NCBI RefSeq assembly: GCF_900168195.1 | Contig: NZ_FUYX01000009.1 | Span: forward strand, 1-64,000 | DNA length: 64,000 bases | DNA from: Allobosea thiooxidans | GTDB lineage: Bacteria > Pseudomonadota > Alphaproteobacteria > Rhizobiales > Beijerinckiaceae | Reading direction: 5' to 3' | Shown here: positions 17,018 to 25,809 of the stretch, one piece after another | Position numbering within the stretch: position 1 is the first letter of the stretch | How the letters are laid out: the number at the start of each line of letters is the position of its first letter | Program-made: the position numbers and the translations under genes | Notes under the pieces: model-generated | Database searches by the model: none | What the model was told of the DNA's origin: nothing | What the model saw: only the letters and a program-made list of their open reading frames with translations

Positions 17018-17788
17018 TTCATGGGATTAAAAAGTTATCAACACATAAGATATTGAATTATAAAGAATTTGAGTTCCGCCCCTGGGCACCATTCCATCTC
17101 CCTGTCGTCGAGATGCTTGGCTTTTGATTTTCCCACCGGACACAACCGTCCTGGGAAAGTGGGAAACATCCGCTCAGGCTTCTTCACTCACCAACTTGCC
17201 CCGCCGCTCCGCGAGTTCGAAGTCTGGATGCCTCGCTTCCTGAACCGCTCTGCTCGCAACGGCATCACGGGTTCCGTCAGCGCTTTGCAAAGCAGCCAAC
17301 GGCGATTGCGCCGACAGCCCGACGGCCGGCGGCGCGCTCATATCCGCTCCTCCGCAAGTTTTTGGGCGGCAGGCCACGCCCATGGGCGATGGACGCGACC
17401 TGCCGCCACCCGCGCTGTTTGATCAGCGGGACCTCGCCGATGGCTGACTCCGGCTGTCATGGGCCGCGGCTCGATGGGAGGACCGCGGCATGATGGTTCG
17501 GCCGTTGTCGTTATCCGCCCAGTAAGAGATCTGGTTGTCCAAATCGGCAATCTCGGCTTTCAGTTGCCTTCGTTTTTCTTTGAAACGCTTAAGCAACAGA
17601 GAAAGACGCAGGGCTTTTGCCTACCTAGACATGGCAGCCTCTAAAATTATTGTTGTCTTTTTGGGTGAACTTAGGCTTGGTGTCCCAGATTAAGACAGTT
17701 TTTGAGGCAATTTGCAACGATTTTGATTCGCACGACGTTGCGTCAAGCTAGAGACGAATTCCAACATCAAATGAAGCCCTTTCGGCGC
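17018..17788. other. Gene-poor junction between island and chromosome
   Basis: No convincing gene is visible. The left 55 bp are AT-rich, then comes the tRNA-Phe 3' fragment (17074-17091). The rest has only short frames with poor codon use on both strands. The drop from GC-rich to AT-rich DNA and back suits a recombination junction. Confidence 0.6.
17074..17091 (+). repeat. Putative attR: 3' end of a tRNA-Phe gene
   Basis: The 18 nt ttccgcccctgggcacca equal the last T-loop base pair region, the 3' T-stem (CCGCC), the 3' acceptor strand (CCTGGGC), the discriminator A and CCA of alphaproteobacterial tRNA-Phe, whose 5' end is GCCCAGG. The bases before it do not form a T-arm, so only the 3' end is present. 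This is the usual footprint of an element integrated into a tRNA gene. Orientation implies that the element lies to the left and the chromosome to the right. Confidence 0.65.
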
Positions 17789-17986
17789 TCATCGGGCCTC
17801 GGAATCCTGAACCGCCGTGATCTCGGCTGTGATCTGTTGCAGGCGAAGCGTAGCTTCGCTGAGCGCCGCATCATCGCCCCCGAGCGAACCCTTCTTTGGT
17901 AGTTCCAGGGCATCGATCGCAGCGATCGCGACCGACCGCGCCTCCCCGAAGAGTTCGCGCAGCTTTTCGTGCAGAGCCTGGTTCAT
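17789..17986 (-). CDS. Small conserved hypothetical protein (paralogue of 57409-57606)
   Basis: The 65-residue helical protein shares 38 of 65 identical positions, without gaps, with the product at 57409-57606. Both start with a LHxKLRELFxEA segment and end with EATLRLQQIxAEITAxQDSEAR. The strong conservation at both ends shows that this is a real gene family. No domain is recognised. It lies just right of the attR-like site, alone in a gene-poor stretch. Confidence 0.65.
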   Translation of the reverse strand: MNQALHEKLRELFGEARSVAIAAIDALELPKKGSLGGDDAALSEATLRLQQITAEITAVQDSEAR

Positions 17987-18196
17987 GGCACCAGTGTAGG
18001 CCCCTCGCCCGGCACCGGCTCTGTCAAATCACGGTCTCTTGCCAACCGACTTCCCGGCCTGCGCTTTCCCGACGCGGCGCGCGCCGGTCACGCGGGGCAG
18101 CCTATGTCCCCACGCCAACGCCGGCGCGCCGCAAATCACGAAGGCGTCCGCCCGGGCCCAGAGGATGCCCGCGCCTCGCGAGAACGGGCAAAGCCC

Positions 18197-19492
18197 CTAC
18201 CAGGCAGCACCTTCCAGCGCGTCCAGCGGTATCTTGAGGTAGCGGCGGCCATTCGCCTCCGGCTCAGGCAGCCGTCCGCCGCGGATGTTCACCTGGAGCG
18301 CGTGCAGGATCAGCTTCGGCATCGGCAGCGTCCGGTCGCGCACGTTGCGCAGTTCCACGAAACGCTCCTCGGTCATGCCGACGACATGCGGGTTGCTGCG
18401 CTTCTGCTCGGCGACCGTGCTTTCCCATTTCGCGGCGCGGCCGCCCGGCTCGTAGTCATGGCCGGTGAAGAGACGGGTCTCGTCAGGCAAGGCGAGGATC
18501 GCCTGGATCGAGGCCCACAGCGCCGTCGCGCTACCGCCCGGGAAATCGGCACGCGCAGTGCCTGAATCCGGCATGAAGAGCGTGTCGTGGACGAAGGCGG
18601 CATCACCGATGACATAGGTCACCGATGCCAGCGTATGGCCCGGCGACAGCATCACGCGCGCCTCGAGGTTTCCGATCTTGAAGCTGTCGCCATCGGCGAA
18701 GAGGCGGTCCCATTGCGAACCGTCCGTCTTCAACGCCGGCCAGTTGTAGATCGGCTGCCAAAGCTCCTGGACCGAGGTGACGCGCGCACCGATCGCCATC
18801 GGCGCGCCGGTCTTCTGCTTGAGATAATGCGCAGCGGAGAAATGGTCGGCATGGGGATGCGTGTCGAGGATCCACTCGACGACCAGCCCTTCCTTCGCGA
18901 TGTAGGCGAGGATCGCATCGGCCTGCGTCGTGGCGGTCGCGCCGGACTTCTCGTCGAAGTCGTGGACGGGGTCGATGATCGCGCAGCGCTTCGTCGCCGG
19001 GTCGGACACGACATACTGGATGCTGCCGCTGCGCGGCTCGTAGAAGCCTTTCACCAGCGGTGCCTGCATGGCACGCCGGGAGAGCCAGCGCGCCGCCCCC
19101 GAGAGATCGAAGCCGAGGGAGCGGCCATAGGCCTCGACCGCCTCGGCCTTCATCCGTCCGTCCAGCACCTCGCCCAGGACATGCAGCGTCAGCGACCGCG
19201 TGCCGCTGCGGCAATGGGCGTAGACCGGTCCCTTCGTCCCGGACACCGCCTTCTGGAAGGCGCGGATATCGGCCTCCGTGATCGTAGCCATCGTCACGGG
19301 GATGAAGCTGTAGGCAAGGCCGGAATCCCGGGCGGCCTCCTTTTCAGCCGCGCCGGTGACCTGGCCCGGCTCCTCACCATCGGGCCGGTTGTTGACGATC
19401 GCGACAAAGCCCTGATCGGCGAGGCCGGCCAAGGCCTGCGCGCCCGGCTGGCCCGCGATCGTCAGTCGGTCATTGATTCTGGTGAAGCTCAT
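18197..19492 (-). CDS. blh: Bifunctional sulfur transferase/dioxygenase Blh (DUF442 + ETHE1-like)
   Basis: From ATG 19492 (ribosome-binding site GGGAG) the protein has 431 residues. The first 135 form a phosphatase-like rhodanese domain (TIGR01244/DUF442) with the Cys loop AHCRSGTRS. The rest is a metallo-beta-lactamase fold of the ETHE1 persulfide-dioxygenase type with THPHADH near 210, SPGHT and TGHDYEPGG. In rhizobia and plant-associated bacteria Blh oxidises sulfide-derived persulfides to sulfite under control of BigR. No bigR gene is visible next to it here. A start further upstream would add 53 residues with no domain. Confidence 0.9.
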   Translation of the reverse strand: MSFTRINDRLTIAGQPGAQALAGLADQGFVAIVNNRPDGEEPGQVTGAAEKEAARDSGLAYSFIPVTMATITEADIRAFQKAVSGTKGPVYAHCRSGTRSLTLHVLGEVLDGRMKAEAVEAYGRSLGFDLSGAARWLSRRAMQAPLVKGFYEPRSGSIQYVVSDPATKRCAIIDPVHDFDEKSGATATTQADAILAYIAKEGLVVEWILDTHPHADHFSAAHYLKQKTGAPMAIGARVTSVQELWQPIYNWPALKTDGSQWDRLFADGDSFKIGNLEARVMLSPGHTLASVTYVIGDAAFVHDTLFMPDSGTARADFPGGSATALWASIQAILALPDETRLFTGHDYEPGGRAAKWESTVAEQKRSNPHVVGMTEERFVELRNVRDRTLPMPKLILHALQVNIRGGRLPEPEANGRRYLKIPLDALEGAAW

Positions 19493-19715
19493 CGGGATGT
19501 CTCCCAACGTGATGGGGGCCTGCACCGAAACACGTCTTGTGCACGGAGCCCCGTATTGGCGCGTTGCCAACTCCGCAGCAAGCAGGCGTCCCGCCGCACC
19601 GGAGGCGACGGGATCGCCGGACACCCTCAACCCGTCGAGCGGGCGCCACAAGGGCTCGTTGCGGCACCCACTCTTCGCCGCTGCGCTCGCGGGCCTTGCT
19701 CCAACCGATTGCCGG

Positions 19716-19889
19716 CTAGTTCACGGCAACGATGAAGAATGTCGCCAGGATCGCGGCAGACGCGGCCATGGCACCGAACAGCAGTGCCTGGAAAAACCCC
19801 GTGCTGAAGGCGCCGGCGGCAAGCGCCGCCACCAACGCCAGAGAGATGATCGTCAAAAAGGCCCTGGTGCGCGCGCTTTCAGTCAACAT
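19716..19889 (-). CDS. Small membrane protein
   Basis: The 57-residue product has two hydrophobic stretches (FLTIISLALVAALAAGAF and ALLFGAMAASAAILATFFIVAV). ATG 19889 is preceded by AGGGA. No family is recognised. It sits between blh and a DUF6455 gene in the same direction and may belong to a small stress cluster. Confidence 0.5.
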   Translation of the reverse strand: MLTESARTRAFLTIISLALVAALAAGAFSTGFFQALLFGAMAASAAILATFFIVAVN

Positions 19890-20069
19890 GAGCTGTTCCC
19901 TTTCGGCGGACAGCATTTAGCCGGCCGGCAGGGACCTTCTTTGCGCCAGGTCAAGCAGGGCGGCATTCGCCTGCGGCCGGGGCAGCCCGGCAACAAGTCG
20001 TCGGGCTTACGTCGCGAGACCGGGGCGCGACGGCGAGCCGGCTATCTCGCGGCGCGGCCGACGTCAGTC

Positions 20070-20456
20070 TCACGACATCGGCTTGCAACGCCGGCTCAGC
20101 GCGTCGATGGTCTCCGCGTTCGGGCAATAGCCGTCGTCAGGCAGGGCGCCCCCCTGATGGTCGAGGTCGCGTCGGCAGCGCCGCGTCATCAAGCATCCGG
20201 AGCAGATCACCGCCATGTCTCGCATGACGGCGGCTTCCTCATGGGCCAGTTGCTCGGGGGCGATTCCCTCGCGTCGGAGCCGCCGGCCCAGCAATGCGGG
20301 GTTGGTGTCGCCACGGAAGGCGAGGCTGTGGAAGTCTGCCTCCGCGATGGCGTTGTCCCGGGCCAGTTCGGCGATCGTCGCCCGGTCGAGCGCCTCGAAC
20401 TCTCTCCGGGAGGACCGCACGCGCCACCATTGACGAACGGATTCAGCAAAATGCAT
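20070..20456 (-). CDS. DUF6455-like protein with C-terminal cysteine cluster
   Basis: The 128-residue product starts at ATG 20456 with a good GGAGG box 5 nt upstream. The C-terminal half has ICSGCLMTRRCRRDL and DGYCPNAETIDAL, the Cys-x2-Cys-x5-Cys ... Cys-Pro-Asn-Ala pattern that I associate with DUF6455 proteins of alphaproteobacteria. This could bind a metal or an Fe-S cluster. The N-terminal half (RREFEALDRATIAELARDNAI) resembles DUF1127-type helices. Role unknown. Confidence 0.65.
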   Translation of the reverse strand: MHFAESVRQWWRVRSSRREFEALDRATIAELARDNAIAEADFHSLAFRGDTNPALLGRRLRREGIAPEQLAHEEAAVMRDMAVICSGCLMTRRCRRDLDHQGGALPDDGYCPNAETIDALSRRCKPMS

Positions 20457-20759
20457 GGCCACCTCCGCATCCCGGCGGGATTATCGGCTCATCGGCCGCG
20501 GCCTTCATTGCGCCAGCTCAACTTTGAAAGCGGAGGGATGTCCCCGTCGGAGCGACCTCCAGGCCGCGAGCCTGGCGTTACCGAGCCGGTGGAAGCTCGG
20601 ACGCGCAGACACCGATATCTGTCGAGCGAGCGGCTACGGGCGGCCCTTGGGGCTACAGCACAGGCCGGCTCACCCCGTGAGGCAATGCCTGCCGGCCCTC
20701 TCGAAGCGCGCAGCGTGCAAGAAGGCGCCGACAGAGCGACGGCGCCTCCTGGCCGGCAA
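20457..20759. other. Intergenic stretch with a terminator-like hairpin
   Basis: No gene is seen. The segment includes the ribosome-binding site of the gene to the left and a hairpin near 20723-20747. The remainder shows only short frames. Confidence 0.5.
20723..20747 (-). terminator. Hairpin downstream of the 20760-21044 gene
   Basis: AGGCGCCG and CGGCGCCT flank a 9-nt loop, 12 bp after the stop codon on the minus strand. The following T content is weak, so it may be an imperfect terminator. Confidence 0.4.
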
Positions 20760-21044
20760 TCAGGAAAGCCTACGGTCCCGCATGTCCGCGATGCGTTCGA
20801 GGATGCCGCGGTGCTCCGCCAGAAGCTCTTCCAGCGGGCCGATCGGCCGGAACGCACGCAGGTCGTGCTCTTCCTCGCCCGCCTGCCACCAGGCCTCGAT
20901 CGCCGCGTCGGCGGCTGCGACTTGCGCCTCCGACAACCCGCCGCTCACCGGCGTGCCCGCCTCCTCGGCGAGCCGCTCGGCGATCCTGCGGCGCAGCGTC
21001 TGCTCGCAGGCGATTACCGCGTCGAGTTCGTCGGTATGACGCAT
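20760..21044 (-). CDS. Hypothetical helical protein
   Basis: The 94-residue product (ATG 21044, MRHTDELDAVIACEQ) is rich in Ala, Glu and Arg and predicted all-helical, with ERLAEEAGTPVSGGLSEAQV and a C-terminal HRGILERIADMRDRRLS. It begins 10 bp after the stop of the upstream gene, so both are probably co-transcribed. No family recognised. A start at 21080 would overlap the upstream gene. Confidence 0.5.
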   Translation of the reverse strand: MRHTDELDAVIACEQTLRRRIAERLAEEAGTPVSGGLSEAQVAAADAAIEAWWQAGEEEHDLRAFRPIGPLEELLAEHRGILERIADMRDRRLS

Positions 21045-21054
21045 CGCCGAGGCT

Positions 21055-21321
21055 TCAATGCACCGTCGCCAGATCGTCATCGTCCGGGTCGATCAGCTTC
21101 GCCAGGCCGAGCTGCTCGACGCCCTCGGTGAATTCCGCGAAGGCCTCGGCGTCGGTGGCGAAGGAATCCTGCCAGACGGTCGAGCCGCCCTCGGCATCGA
21201 CGACCTCGAGCGTCCAGCCTTCCGTGCCGTCGACACGATAGATCTCGACTCGGACGGTGATGCCATCCTGCGTGACGTTCTGCGACAGGGGCGAGCGAAT
21301 GATGTCGGGAAAGTCGGTCAT
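21055..21321 (-). CDS. Hypothetical protein
   Basis: The 88-residue product shows a beta-rich pattern (ITVRVEIYRVDGTEGWTLEVVDAEGGSTVWQDSF) and an acidic C-terminus (LIDPDDDDLATVH). It heads a two-gene unit with the helical protein downstream. No signal peptide, no recognised domain. The regular coding pattern and the start ATG 21321 make a real gene likely. Confidence 0.55.
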   Translation of the reverse strand: MTDFPDIIRSPLSQNVTQDGITVRVEIYRVDGTEGWTLEVVDAEGGSTVWQDSFATDAEAFAEFTEGVEQLGLAKLIDPDDDDLATVH

Positions 21322-21438
21322 GCCCTACCCTAGCAGGCTGTGGCCCCGCATGCAGCAGGGGATCGCGGAGAACCAGCCGTCCTCGCCTTTGCCAGGCTCT
21401 CGCCCCAAAACGGCCATGCGGTGCTTCATCCTGACGGC

Positions 21439-21672
21439 ATGAGGATCGTCTTCGCATCAGCCATCAGCCTGGTTCTCAGCGCCTGCGCGAGCTCCCAGAA
21501 CCCCATCGTCGAGGACCGGTCGCGCTGCGATGCCTATGGCTTCCAGCGCGGGACGGATGCTTTCGCCAACTGCGTCATGACCGCGGATCGCGACCGCGAG
21601 CGGCGCCATGAACGCCGCGTGGATCGCGACGGAGATCGCCAAGCCTATGGCTACGGCGCCGCGCAGGAATAG
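21439..21672 (+). CDS. Small putative lipoprotein
   Basis: The 77-residue product begins MRIVFASAISLVLSACASS, a signal peptide with lipobox LSAC (Cys16). The mature part is hydrophilic with two further cysteines (RCDAYG, ANCVM) and a repetitive Arg/Asp tail (DRDRERRHERRVDRDGDR). The lipobox places it in the cell envelope. Small lipoproteins of this kind are frequent in the order but have no known task. Confidence 0.6.
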   Translation: MRIVFASAISLVLSACASSQNPIVEDRSRCDAYGFQRGTDAFANCVMTADRDRERRHERRVDRDGDRQAYGYGAAQE

Positions 21673-21690
21673 CGCGACGCCCGATTCGCC

Positions 21691-21894
21691 TCAGTCCTCG
21701 CGATCGCGCGGCGGCGGTGCCTCCTCCGCCTCGTCGACCGGCTCGCCCGGAATCACGTAGCCGCCCTTCAGCCAGCGGCCGAGGTCGATATCGGCGCAGC
21801 GTGAGGAACAGAACGGCTTGAAGCGCGCCACCGCGGGCTTGCCGCAGATCGGGCAGGGCCTGGCACTGGCTGCGGGCTTGTCGGTCTCAGTCAT
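21691..21894 (-). CDS. yacG: DNA gyrase inhibitor YacG
   Basis: YacG binds zinc and blocks GyrB. The 67-residue product from ATG 21894 contains CPICGKPA and FCSSRCADIDLGRWLKGGYVIPG, with the four zinc cysteines and the usual tail. The start overlaps the end of the SDR gene by 8 bp. In this order yacG is usually next to maf; here the SDR gene lies between them. A longer frame to 22065 overlaps the SDR gene and is not credible. Confidence 0.92.
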   Translation of the reverse strand: MTETDKPAASARPCPICGKPAVARFKPFCSSRCADIDLGRWLKGGYVIPGEPVDEAEEAPPPRDRED

Positions 21895-22708
21895 ATTTGA
21901 GCGTGATGCCTCCATCGACGACGAGTTCGATGCCGGTGACATAGCGCGCCTCGTCGCTGGCGAGAAAGAGGGCCGCGTTGGCGACGTCCCAGGCCTCGCC
22001 CATATGCCCCATCGGCACCTGCGCCGCGCGCGCCGCCCACATCGCCTCGATATCGCCTTCGCCATAGGCCTGGGCGAGCCCGGCCGAGTGCTCGACCATC
22101 GGCGTCTTCATCAGCCCGGGGAGGATCGCGTTCACCCGAATCTTCTGGGGGGCGTACTGCACGGCGGTCGTGCGGGTGAGCTGGTTCAGCGCGGCCTTGG
22201 TCGCGGAATAGCTGGCATAGGGTACGCCGGTGTGGCGGATCGAGGCGATCGAGGAGATGTTGATGATCGAGCCGCCCTCGCCCGTCTCCTCGAACTGGCG
22301 CTGCATCACCGGGACGACGTGCTTCATCGCCAGGAAGGCGCCGGTGAGGTTGACCCGGAACACCCGGTCCCAGACCTCCTCCGGCAGATCCACCACGCTG
22401 CCGACCTCGGCGATGCCGACATTGTTGTCGAGGATGTCGATCCGGCCGTAGCGGCCGAGCGCATGCGCGACGAGCTCGGCGATCTGATCCGCCTTGGTGA
22501 CGTCGGTGCGTATCGCGAAGGCTTCGCCGCCCTCGTTGCGGATGATGCCCGCCGTCTCCTCGGCCGCGTCGCGGTTGATGTCGGCGCAGACAACCCGGGC
22601 GCCCTCGCGCGCGAAGATCGTCGCCGTCGCCTTGCCATTGCCCCAACCCGGGCCGATCGACCCGGCGCCAGCCACGATCGCGACCTTGCCGCTCAGCCGT
22701 CCCGTCAT
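21887..22708 (-). CDS. SDR-family oxidoreductase
   Basis: Short-chain dehydrogenases use NAD(P)H to oxidise or reduce alcohols and ketones. From ATG 22708 (MTGRLSGKVAIV) the protein has 273 residues. The Rossmann Gly motif is atypical (VAGAGSIGPGWGNGKA), followed by CADIN, DNNVGIAEVG (the NNAG equivalent), the catalytic Ser (NISSIAS) and the YSATK pair with catalytic Tyr and Lys. The C-terminus VTGIELVVDGGITLKYD is standard. The extended Gly loop marks a subgroup of SDRs. The gene separates maf from yacG, possibly a later insertion into that pair. Confidence 0.85.
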   Translation of the reverse strand: MTGRLSGKVAIVAGAGSIGPGWGNGKATATIFAREGARVVCADINRDAAEETAGIIRNEGGEAFAIRTDVTKADQIAELVAHALGRYGRIDILDNNVGIAEVGSVVDLPEEVWDRVFRVNLTGAFLAMKHVVPVMQRQFEETGEGGSIINISSIASIRHTGVPYASYSATKAALNQLTRTTAVQYAPQKIRVNAILPGLMKTPMVEHSAGLAQAYGEGDIEAMWAARAAQVPMGHMGEAWDVANAALFLASDEARYVTGIELVVDGGITLKYD

Positions 22709-22787
22709 GCCTGCCTCCTCCGTCAGCGCCGCAGCCCGGCGCGGCGGGAGGATCGGGCGCCCGCAACGAACAGGCAAGCCCTGCCGC

Positions 22788-23396
22788 TCAGACGGCGTTC
22801 ATCCAGCCGAAGCGGATCGGGAAGCCTTCGCCGCCGAGCAGGCTGACCGTCTCGTAGAGCGGTAGGCCGACGACGCCGGTATAGGAGCCGACCAGCTTGA
22901 TGACGAAGGAGCCGGCGATGCCCTGGACGGCGTAGCCGCCGGCCTTGCCGCGCCATTCGCCGGAGGCGAGGTAGTGCTCGATGTCCTCAGTGGAGAGGCG
23001 CTTGAAGCGCAGGCGCGTCTCGACGATGCGGTCGCGAATCGTGCCGGACGGCGTCACCACCGCGACACCGGTATAGACCCGATGGGCCCGGCCCGAGAGC
23101 AGACGCAGGCAGGCGGCGGCTTCATCGACGATCTCGGCCTTGGGCAGGATGCGCCGCCCGACCGCGACGACCGTGTCCGCCGCGACGACGTAGCAGCCCT
23201 CCAGATCGGTGCGCGCCTGGGCCCCTTCGCGCGCAGCCTCGGCCTTCTCCCGCGCCAGACGGCGGGCGAGATCGCGCGGGCGCTCGCTCTTGCGCGGGGT
23301 TTCATCGAGATCCGCCGGCAGCAGGGCATCCGGCTTCAGACCCGCCTGCTCGAGCAGAGCGAGACGGCGCGGCGAGGCCGAGGCCAGAACCAGCAT
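22788..23396 (-). CDS. maf: Maf-family nucleotide pyrophosphatase
   Basis: Maf proteins hydrolyse non-canonical or canonical NTPs to the monophosphates. With ATG 23396 the product has 202 residues and starts [19 protein letters not shown], the family hallmark. [41 protein letters not shown] and [10 protein letters not shown] follow in the expected order. A TTG at 23438 would add 14 residues. The gene leads a minus-strand group with an SDR gene and yacG. Confidence 0.88.
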   Translation of the reverse strand: MLVLASASPRRLALLEQAGLKPDALLPADLDETPRKSERPRDLARRLAREKAEAAREGAQARTDLEGCYVVAADTVVAVGRRILPKAEIVDEAAACLRLLSGRAHRVYTGVAVVTPSGTIRDRIVETRLRFKRLSTEDIEHYLASGEWRGKAGGYAVQGIAGSFVIKLVGSYTGVVGLPLYETVSLLGGEGFPIRFGWMNAV

Positions 23397-23699
23397 CGGC
23401 CGCCAACCGGGATGCTTGGGGGAGGAGAAGAGACTCAACTGGACTGCCCGACGTCGTTTTCGAACGCCGAGAAGGCCGGCGCGCGTTCAGCCTTAGAGCA
23501 TTTCGGCAGCCCGATAAATCCGCAACCGCAACGCGCAGAGCGCACGTCAACCATCTCCGACGGCTCCAGTTCTGCGTTTGATGCATGAAACTTGGGCGGG
23601 AGAACTGGTATACCACCAATTGAAAAGACCGGCCGACGACGGCAGACTTCGTCCCCCCACGGCATATTGCCGCATCATTCATATTCCTGGAGCTTGTCC
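23397..23699. other. Divergent intergenic region between maf and the phasin-like gene
   Basis: No gene is seen. The right half is AT-richer and contains the TGGTATACCA palindrome and probably the promoter of the gene at 23700. Confidence 0.45.
23606..23615. promoter_or_regulatory. TGGTATACCA palindrome, GntR-operator-like
   Basis: A perfect 10-bp palindrome lies 85 bp before the phasin-like gene. Sites of the form TGGTnnACCA are typical of FadR/GntR-type regulators. Only resemblance supports this. Confidence 0.3.
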
Positions 23700-24083
23700 A
23701 TGCCGAATCCGCGCAGGTCATCGCGCGCTTCCGTCACGGCGGAAGCGGATGCTCAGCAGCTCGCTGCGCGCGTCCTGACCATGCAGGCCGAAGCCGGCTT
23801 CACCATCGCGATGCGCATGCCGATGCTGGTCAAGGGCGCCTTCGGCGACAGCCGCGGTCAGCGCGAGGCGGCCAAGGCCGTGCTGGAAAAGGTCTCTGCG
23901 GTGGTGGAGAGCAGCATGGCGGCGACGCAGGCGGCCACGACCCTCTGGTGGAGCCTGGCGCTGAACCCCGCCTGTCACTTCGATTTCGCGGCCGCCGCGG
24001 TCAAGGTCGCGGACAGCTCGCTCGAGCCCTTCGCCCGGCGTACCCGGGCGAATGCCGCCAGGCTGGGCGGTTCGCGGCGCTGA
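23700..24083 (+). CDS. Phasin-like helical protein
   Basis: The 127-residue product starts at ATG 23700 (MPNPRRSSRASVTAEA). It is almost all helix, with alternating Ala/Val and polar residues (AAKAVLEKVSAVVESSMAATQAATTLWWSLALNP), which recalls the amphipathic helices of phasins on polyhydroxyalkanoate granules. No clear family signature is present, so phasin is only a likeness. It converges with pssA, 24 bp away. Confidence 0.5.
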   Translation: MPNPRRSSRASVTAEADAQQLAARVLTMQAEAGFTIAMRMPMLVKGAFGDSRGQREAAKAVLEKVSAVVESSMAATQAATTLWWSLALNPACHFDFAAAAVKVADSSLEPFARRTRANAARLGGSRR

Positions 24084-24107
24084 AGCCTACCGCCCGGCCA
24101 GGCGGGC

Positions 24108-24941
24108 TCAGACGGCGTTCGGCGGAACGTCCCCCGCCGGCGCGGGCAGGCTGTGGGCGCGCTCGAGTTTCCGATAGCGCGCGACGCTGACCGGGATGAG
24201 CGCGAGATAGGCCACGACCACGAAGGTCAGCACCTCGAAGGGGTAGGCGAAGAGCAGTCCCGCCACGACCACCACGGCGACGAAGATCGGCAGCACCCGA
24301 TCGCGCGGCACACGCGTGCCGAGCGTCTTGCCGGCGTAGCAGGGGATGCGCGAGATCGTCAGGAAGGCGATGAACAGGATGTAGAGGCCGACGAAGAGCG
24401 CGCCATATTCCTGCACCGGCACGCCGATGATGTGCAGATAGACCGGCAGCATGGCGGTGATCGCGCCCGCCGGCGCCGGCATGCCGACGAAGAAGTCCTT
24501 CTGCCAGTCCGGCCGGTCCGGATCGTCGATCATGACGTTGAAGCGGGCCAGACGCAGCGCCATGGCGCAGGCCAGCGTCAGCACGATAATCCAGCCGAAC
24601 GACTTGAGGTCGTGCAGCACGAAGATCCACAGCACATAGCCGGTGGCGACGCCGAAATTGACGAAGTCCGAGAGCGAATCAAGCTCGGCGCCGAAGCGCG
24701 AGGTGCCCTTGAGCAGGCGTGCCAGGCGCCCGTCGACGCCGTCGAGGCCCGCGGCAACGAGGATGCAGATCGTCGCCGTCTCGAGCTTGCCCTCGACGAC
24801 GAGGCGCATCGCCGTCAGGCCGAGGCAGAGCGCCAGCAGCGTGATGACGTTCGGCGCCAGCAGCCGGAAGGGGATCGGCTTGAAGCGGGCGCGCTTGGAC
24901 TCGACGCGCTCAGGCTCGAAGGGGGGAAACAGGTCGCTCAT
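24108..24941 (-). CDS. pssA: CDP-diacylglycerol-serine O-phosphatidyltransferase
   Basis: PssA condenses CDP-diacylglycerol with serine to phosphatidylserine at the inner membrane. The 277-residue protein has the CDP-alcohol phosphotransferase motif DGVDGRLARLLKGTSRFGAE continued by LDSLSDF, giving the three Asp residues needed for catalysis. About seven hydrophobic segments follow from residue 29. The phosphatidylserine decarboxylase gene lies 166 bp upstream in the same direction, so the two steps to phosphatidylethanolamine are probably one operon. Confidence 0.92.
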   Translation of the reverse strand: MSDLFPPFEPERVESKRARFKPIPFRLLAPNVITLLALCLGLTAMRLVVEGKLETATICILVAAGLDGVDGRLARLLKGTSRFGAELDSLSDFVNFGVATGYVLWIFVLHDLKSFGWIIVLTLACAMALRLARFNVMIDDPDRPDWQKDFFVGMPAPAGAITAMLPVYLHIIGVPVQEYGALFVGLYILFIAFLTISRIPCYAGKTLGTRVPRDRVLPIFVAVVVVAGLLFAYPFEVLTFVVVAYLALIPVSVARYRKLERAHSLPAPAGDVPPNAV

Positions 24942-24986
24942 GCGAGCCGAAATACGCGGTTTCGCGGGCGGGCGCTAGCGGCGCCT

Positions 24987-25040
24987 GGGGAGAGTGATGC
25001 ACGGGCCCGAGCCGTGCATCTCCTGCGGAGCATTCTCCCC
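24987..25040. repeat. Nested stem-loop in the psd-pssA gap
   Basis: An inner hairpin (GATGCACGG/CCGTGCATC, 24996-25020) lies inside outer arms GGGGAGA (24987-24993) and TCTCCCC (25034-25040). It could attenuate or stabilise the psd-pssA mRNA, or be a dispersed palindromic repeat. Confidence 0.5.
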
Positions 25041-25107
25041 CGCGAAGGCTCCGACGGGAGCACCCCCGGGCCACCTCGCGGGTACCCGGGAACGAGGCGC
25101 CCTGCTC

Positions 25108-25809
25108 TCAGATGCCGCGGAAGCTGCGCGCCACAGCCTCGTTGCCCGTCAGGTCGGCCAGCACGGTCTCGCCAGCGATCGCGGTCTGCCCCTCGCCGAT
25201 CAGCGGCACGACATGGGCCGGCAGATAGACGTCGACGCGCGAGCCGAAGCGGATCAGTCCGAAGCGCTCGCCGGTCTCCAGCGTGTCGCCCTGCTTGACG
25301 AAGGGGACGATGCGGCGGGCGATCAGCCCGGCGATCTGGACGACGCCGACGGTGCCGGAAGCGGTCTCGATCGCCAGCGCGTTGCGCTCGTTGTCGTCGC
25401 TCGCCTTGTCGAGCTCGGCATTGAGGAACAGGCCCGGCGTATAGGCGATCTTGGAGATGCGCCCGGGAACCGGCGCACGATTCACGTGGCAGTCGAAGAC
25501 GTTCATGAAGATCGAGATGCGCGTCATCGGCTCGGCCGGCAGCTCGAGTTCCGGCGGCGGAAGAGCCTGGGCGATCTGGCTGACGCGGCCATCGGCCGGC
25601 GAGATCACCAGCCCCTCCCGCTGCGGCGTGATGCGAACCGGGTCGCGGAAGAAATAGCAGATCCAGATGGTGATGATCGCGCCGATCCAGCCGAAGGGCG
25701 ACCAGAGATTGGCGAGCACGATGGTCGCCACCAGACCGATCGCGATGAAGACATAGCCTTCCTTGTGGATCGGTACGATCACCTTGCGGACGGAGTCGAC
25801 GAGAGACAT
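25108..25809 (-). CDS. psd: Phosphatidylserine decarboxylase proenzyme
   Basis: Psd converts phosphatidylserine to phosphatidylethanolamine. The 233 residues are typical of the short bacterial form. There are N-terminal membrane segments at 18-35 and 37-52, [25 protein letters not shown] and near the C-terminus RFGSRVDVY, where cleavage between Gly and Ser generates the pyruvoyl group. It is the first gene of the pair with pssA. Confidence 0.93.
   Translation of the reverse strand: MSLVDSVRKVIVPIHKEGYVFIAIGLVATIVLANLWSPFGWIGAIITIWICYFFRDPVRITPQREGLVISPADGRVSQIAQALPPPELELPAEPMTRISIFMNVFDCHVNRAPVPGRISKIAYTPGLFLNAELDKASDDNERNALAIETASGTVGVVQIAGLIARRIVPFVKQGDTLETGERFGLIRFGSRVDVYLPAHVVPLIGEGQTAIAGETVLADLTGNEAVARSFRGI

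Noticed and set aside
17034..17043. DnaA-box-like ttatcaaca as a replication origin
   Set aside because: It is a single site with one mismatch to TTATCCACA, with no further boxes, partition genes or skew visible.
17071..17091. A complete tRNA-Phe gene
   Set aside because: Only the 3' part is present; no D-arm, anticodon arm or 5' acceptor strand lies upstream.
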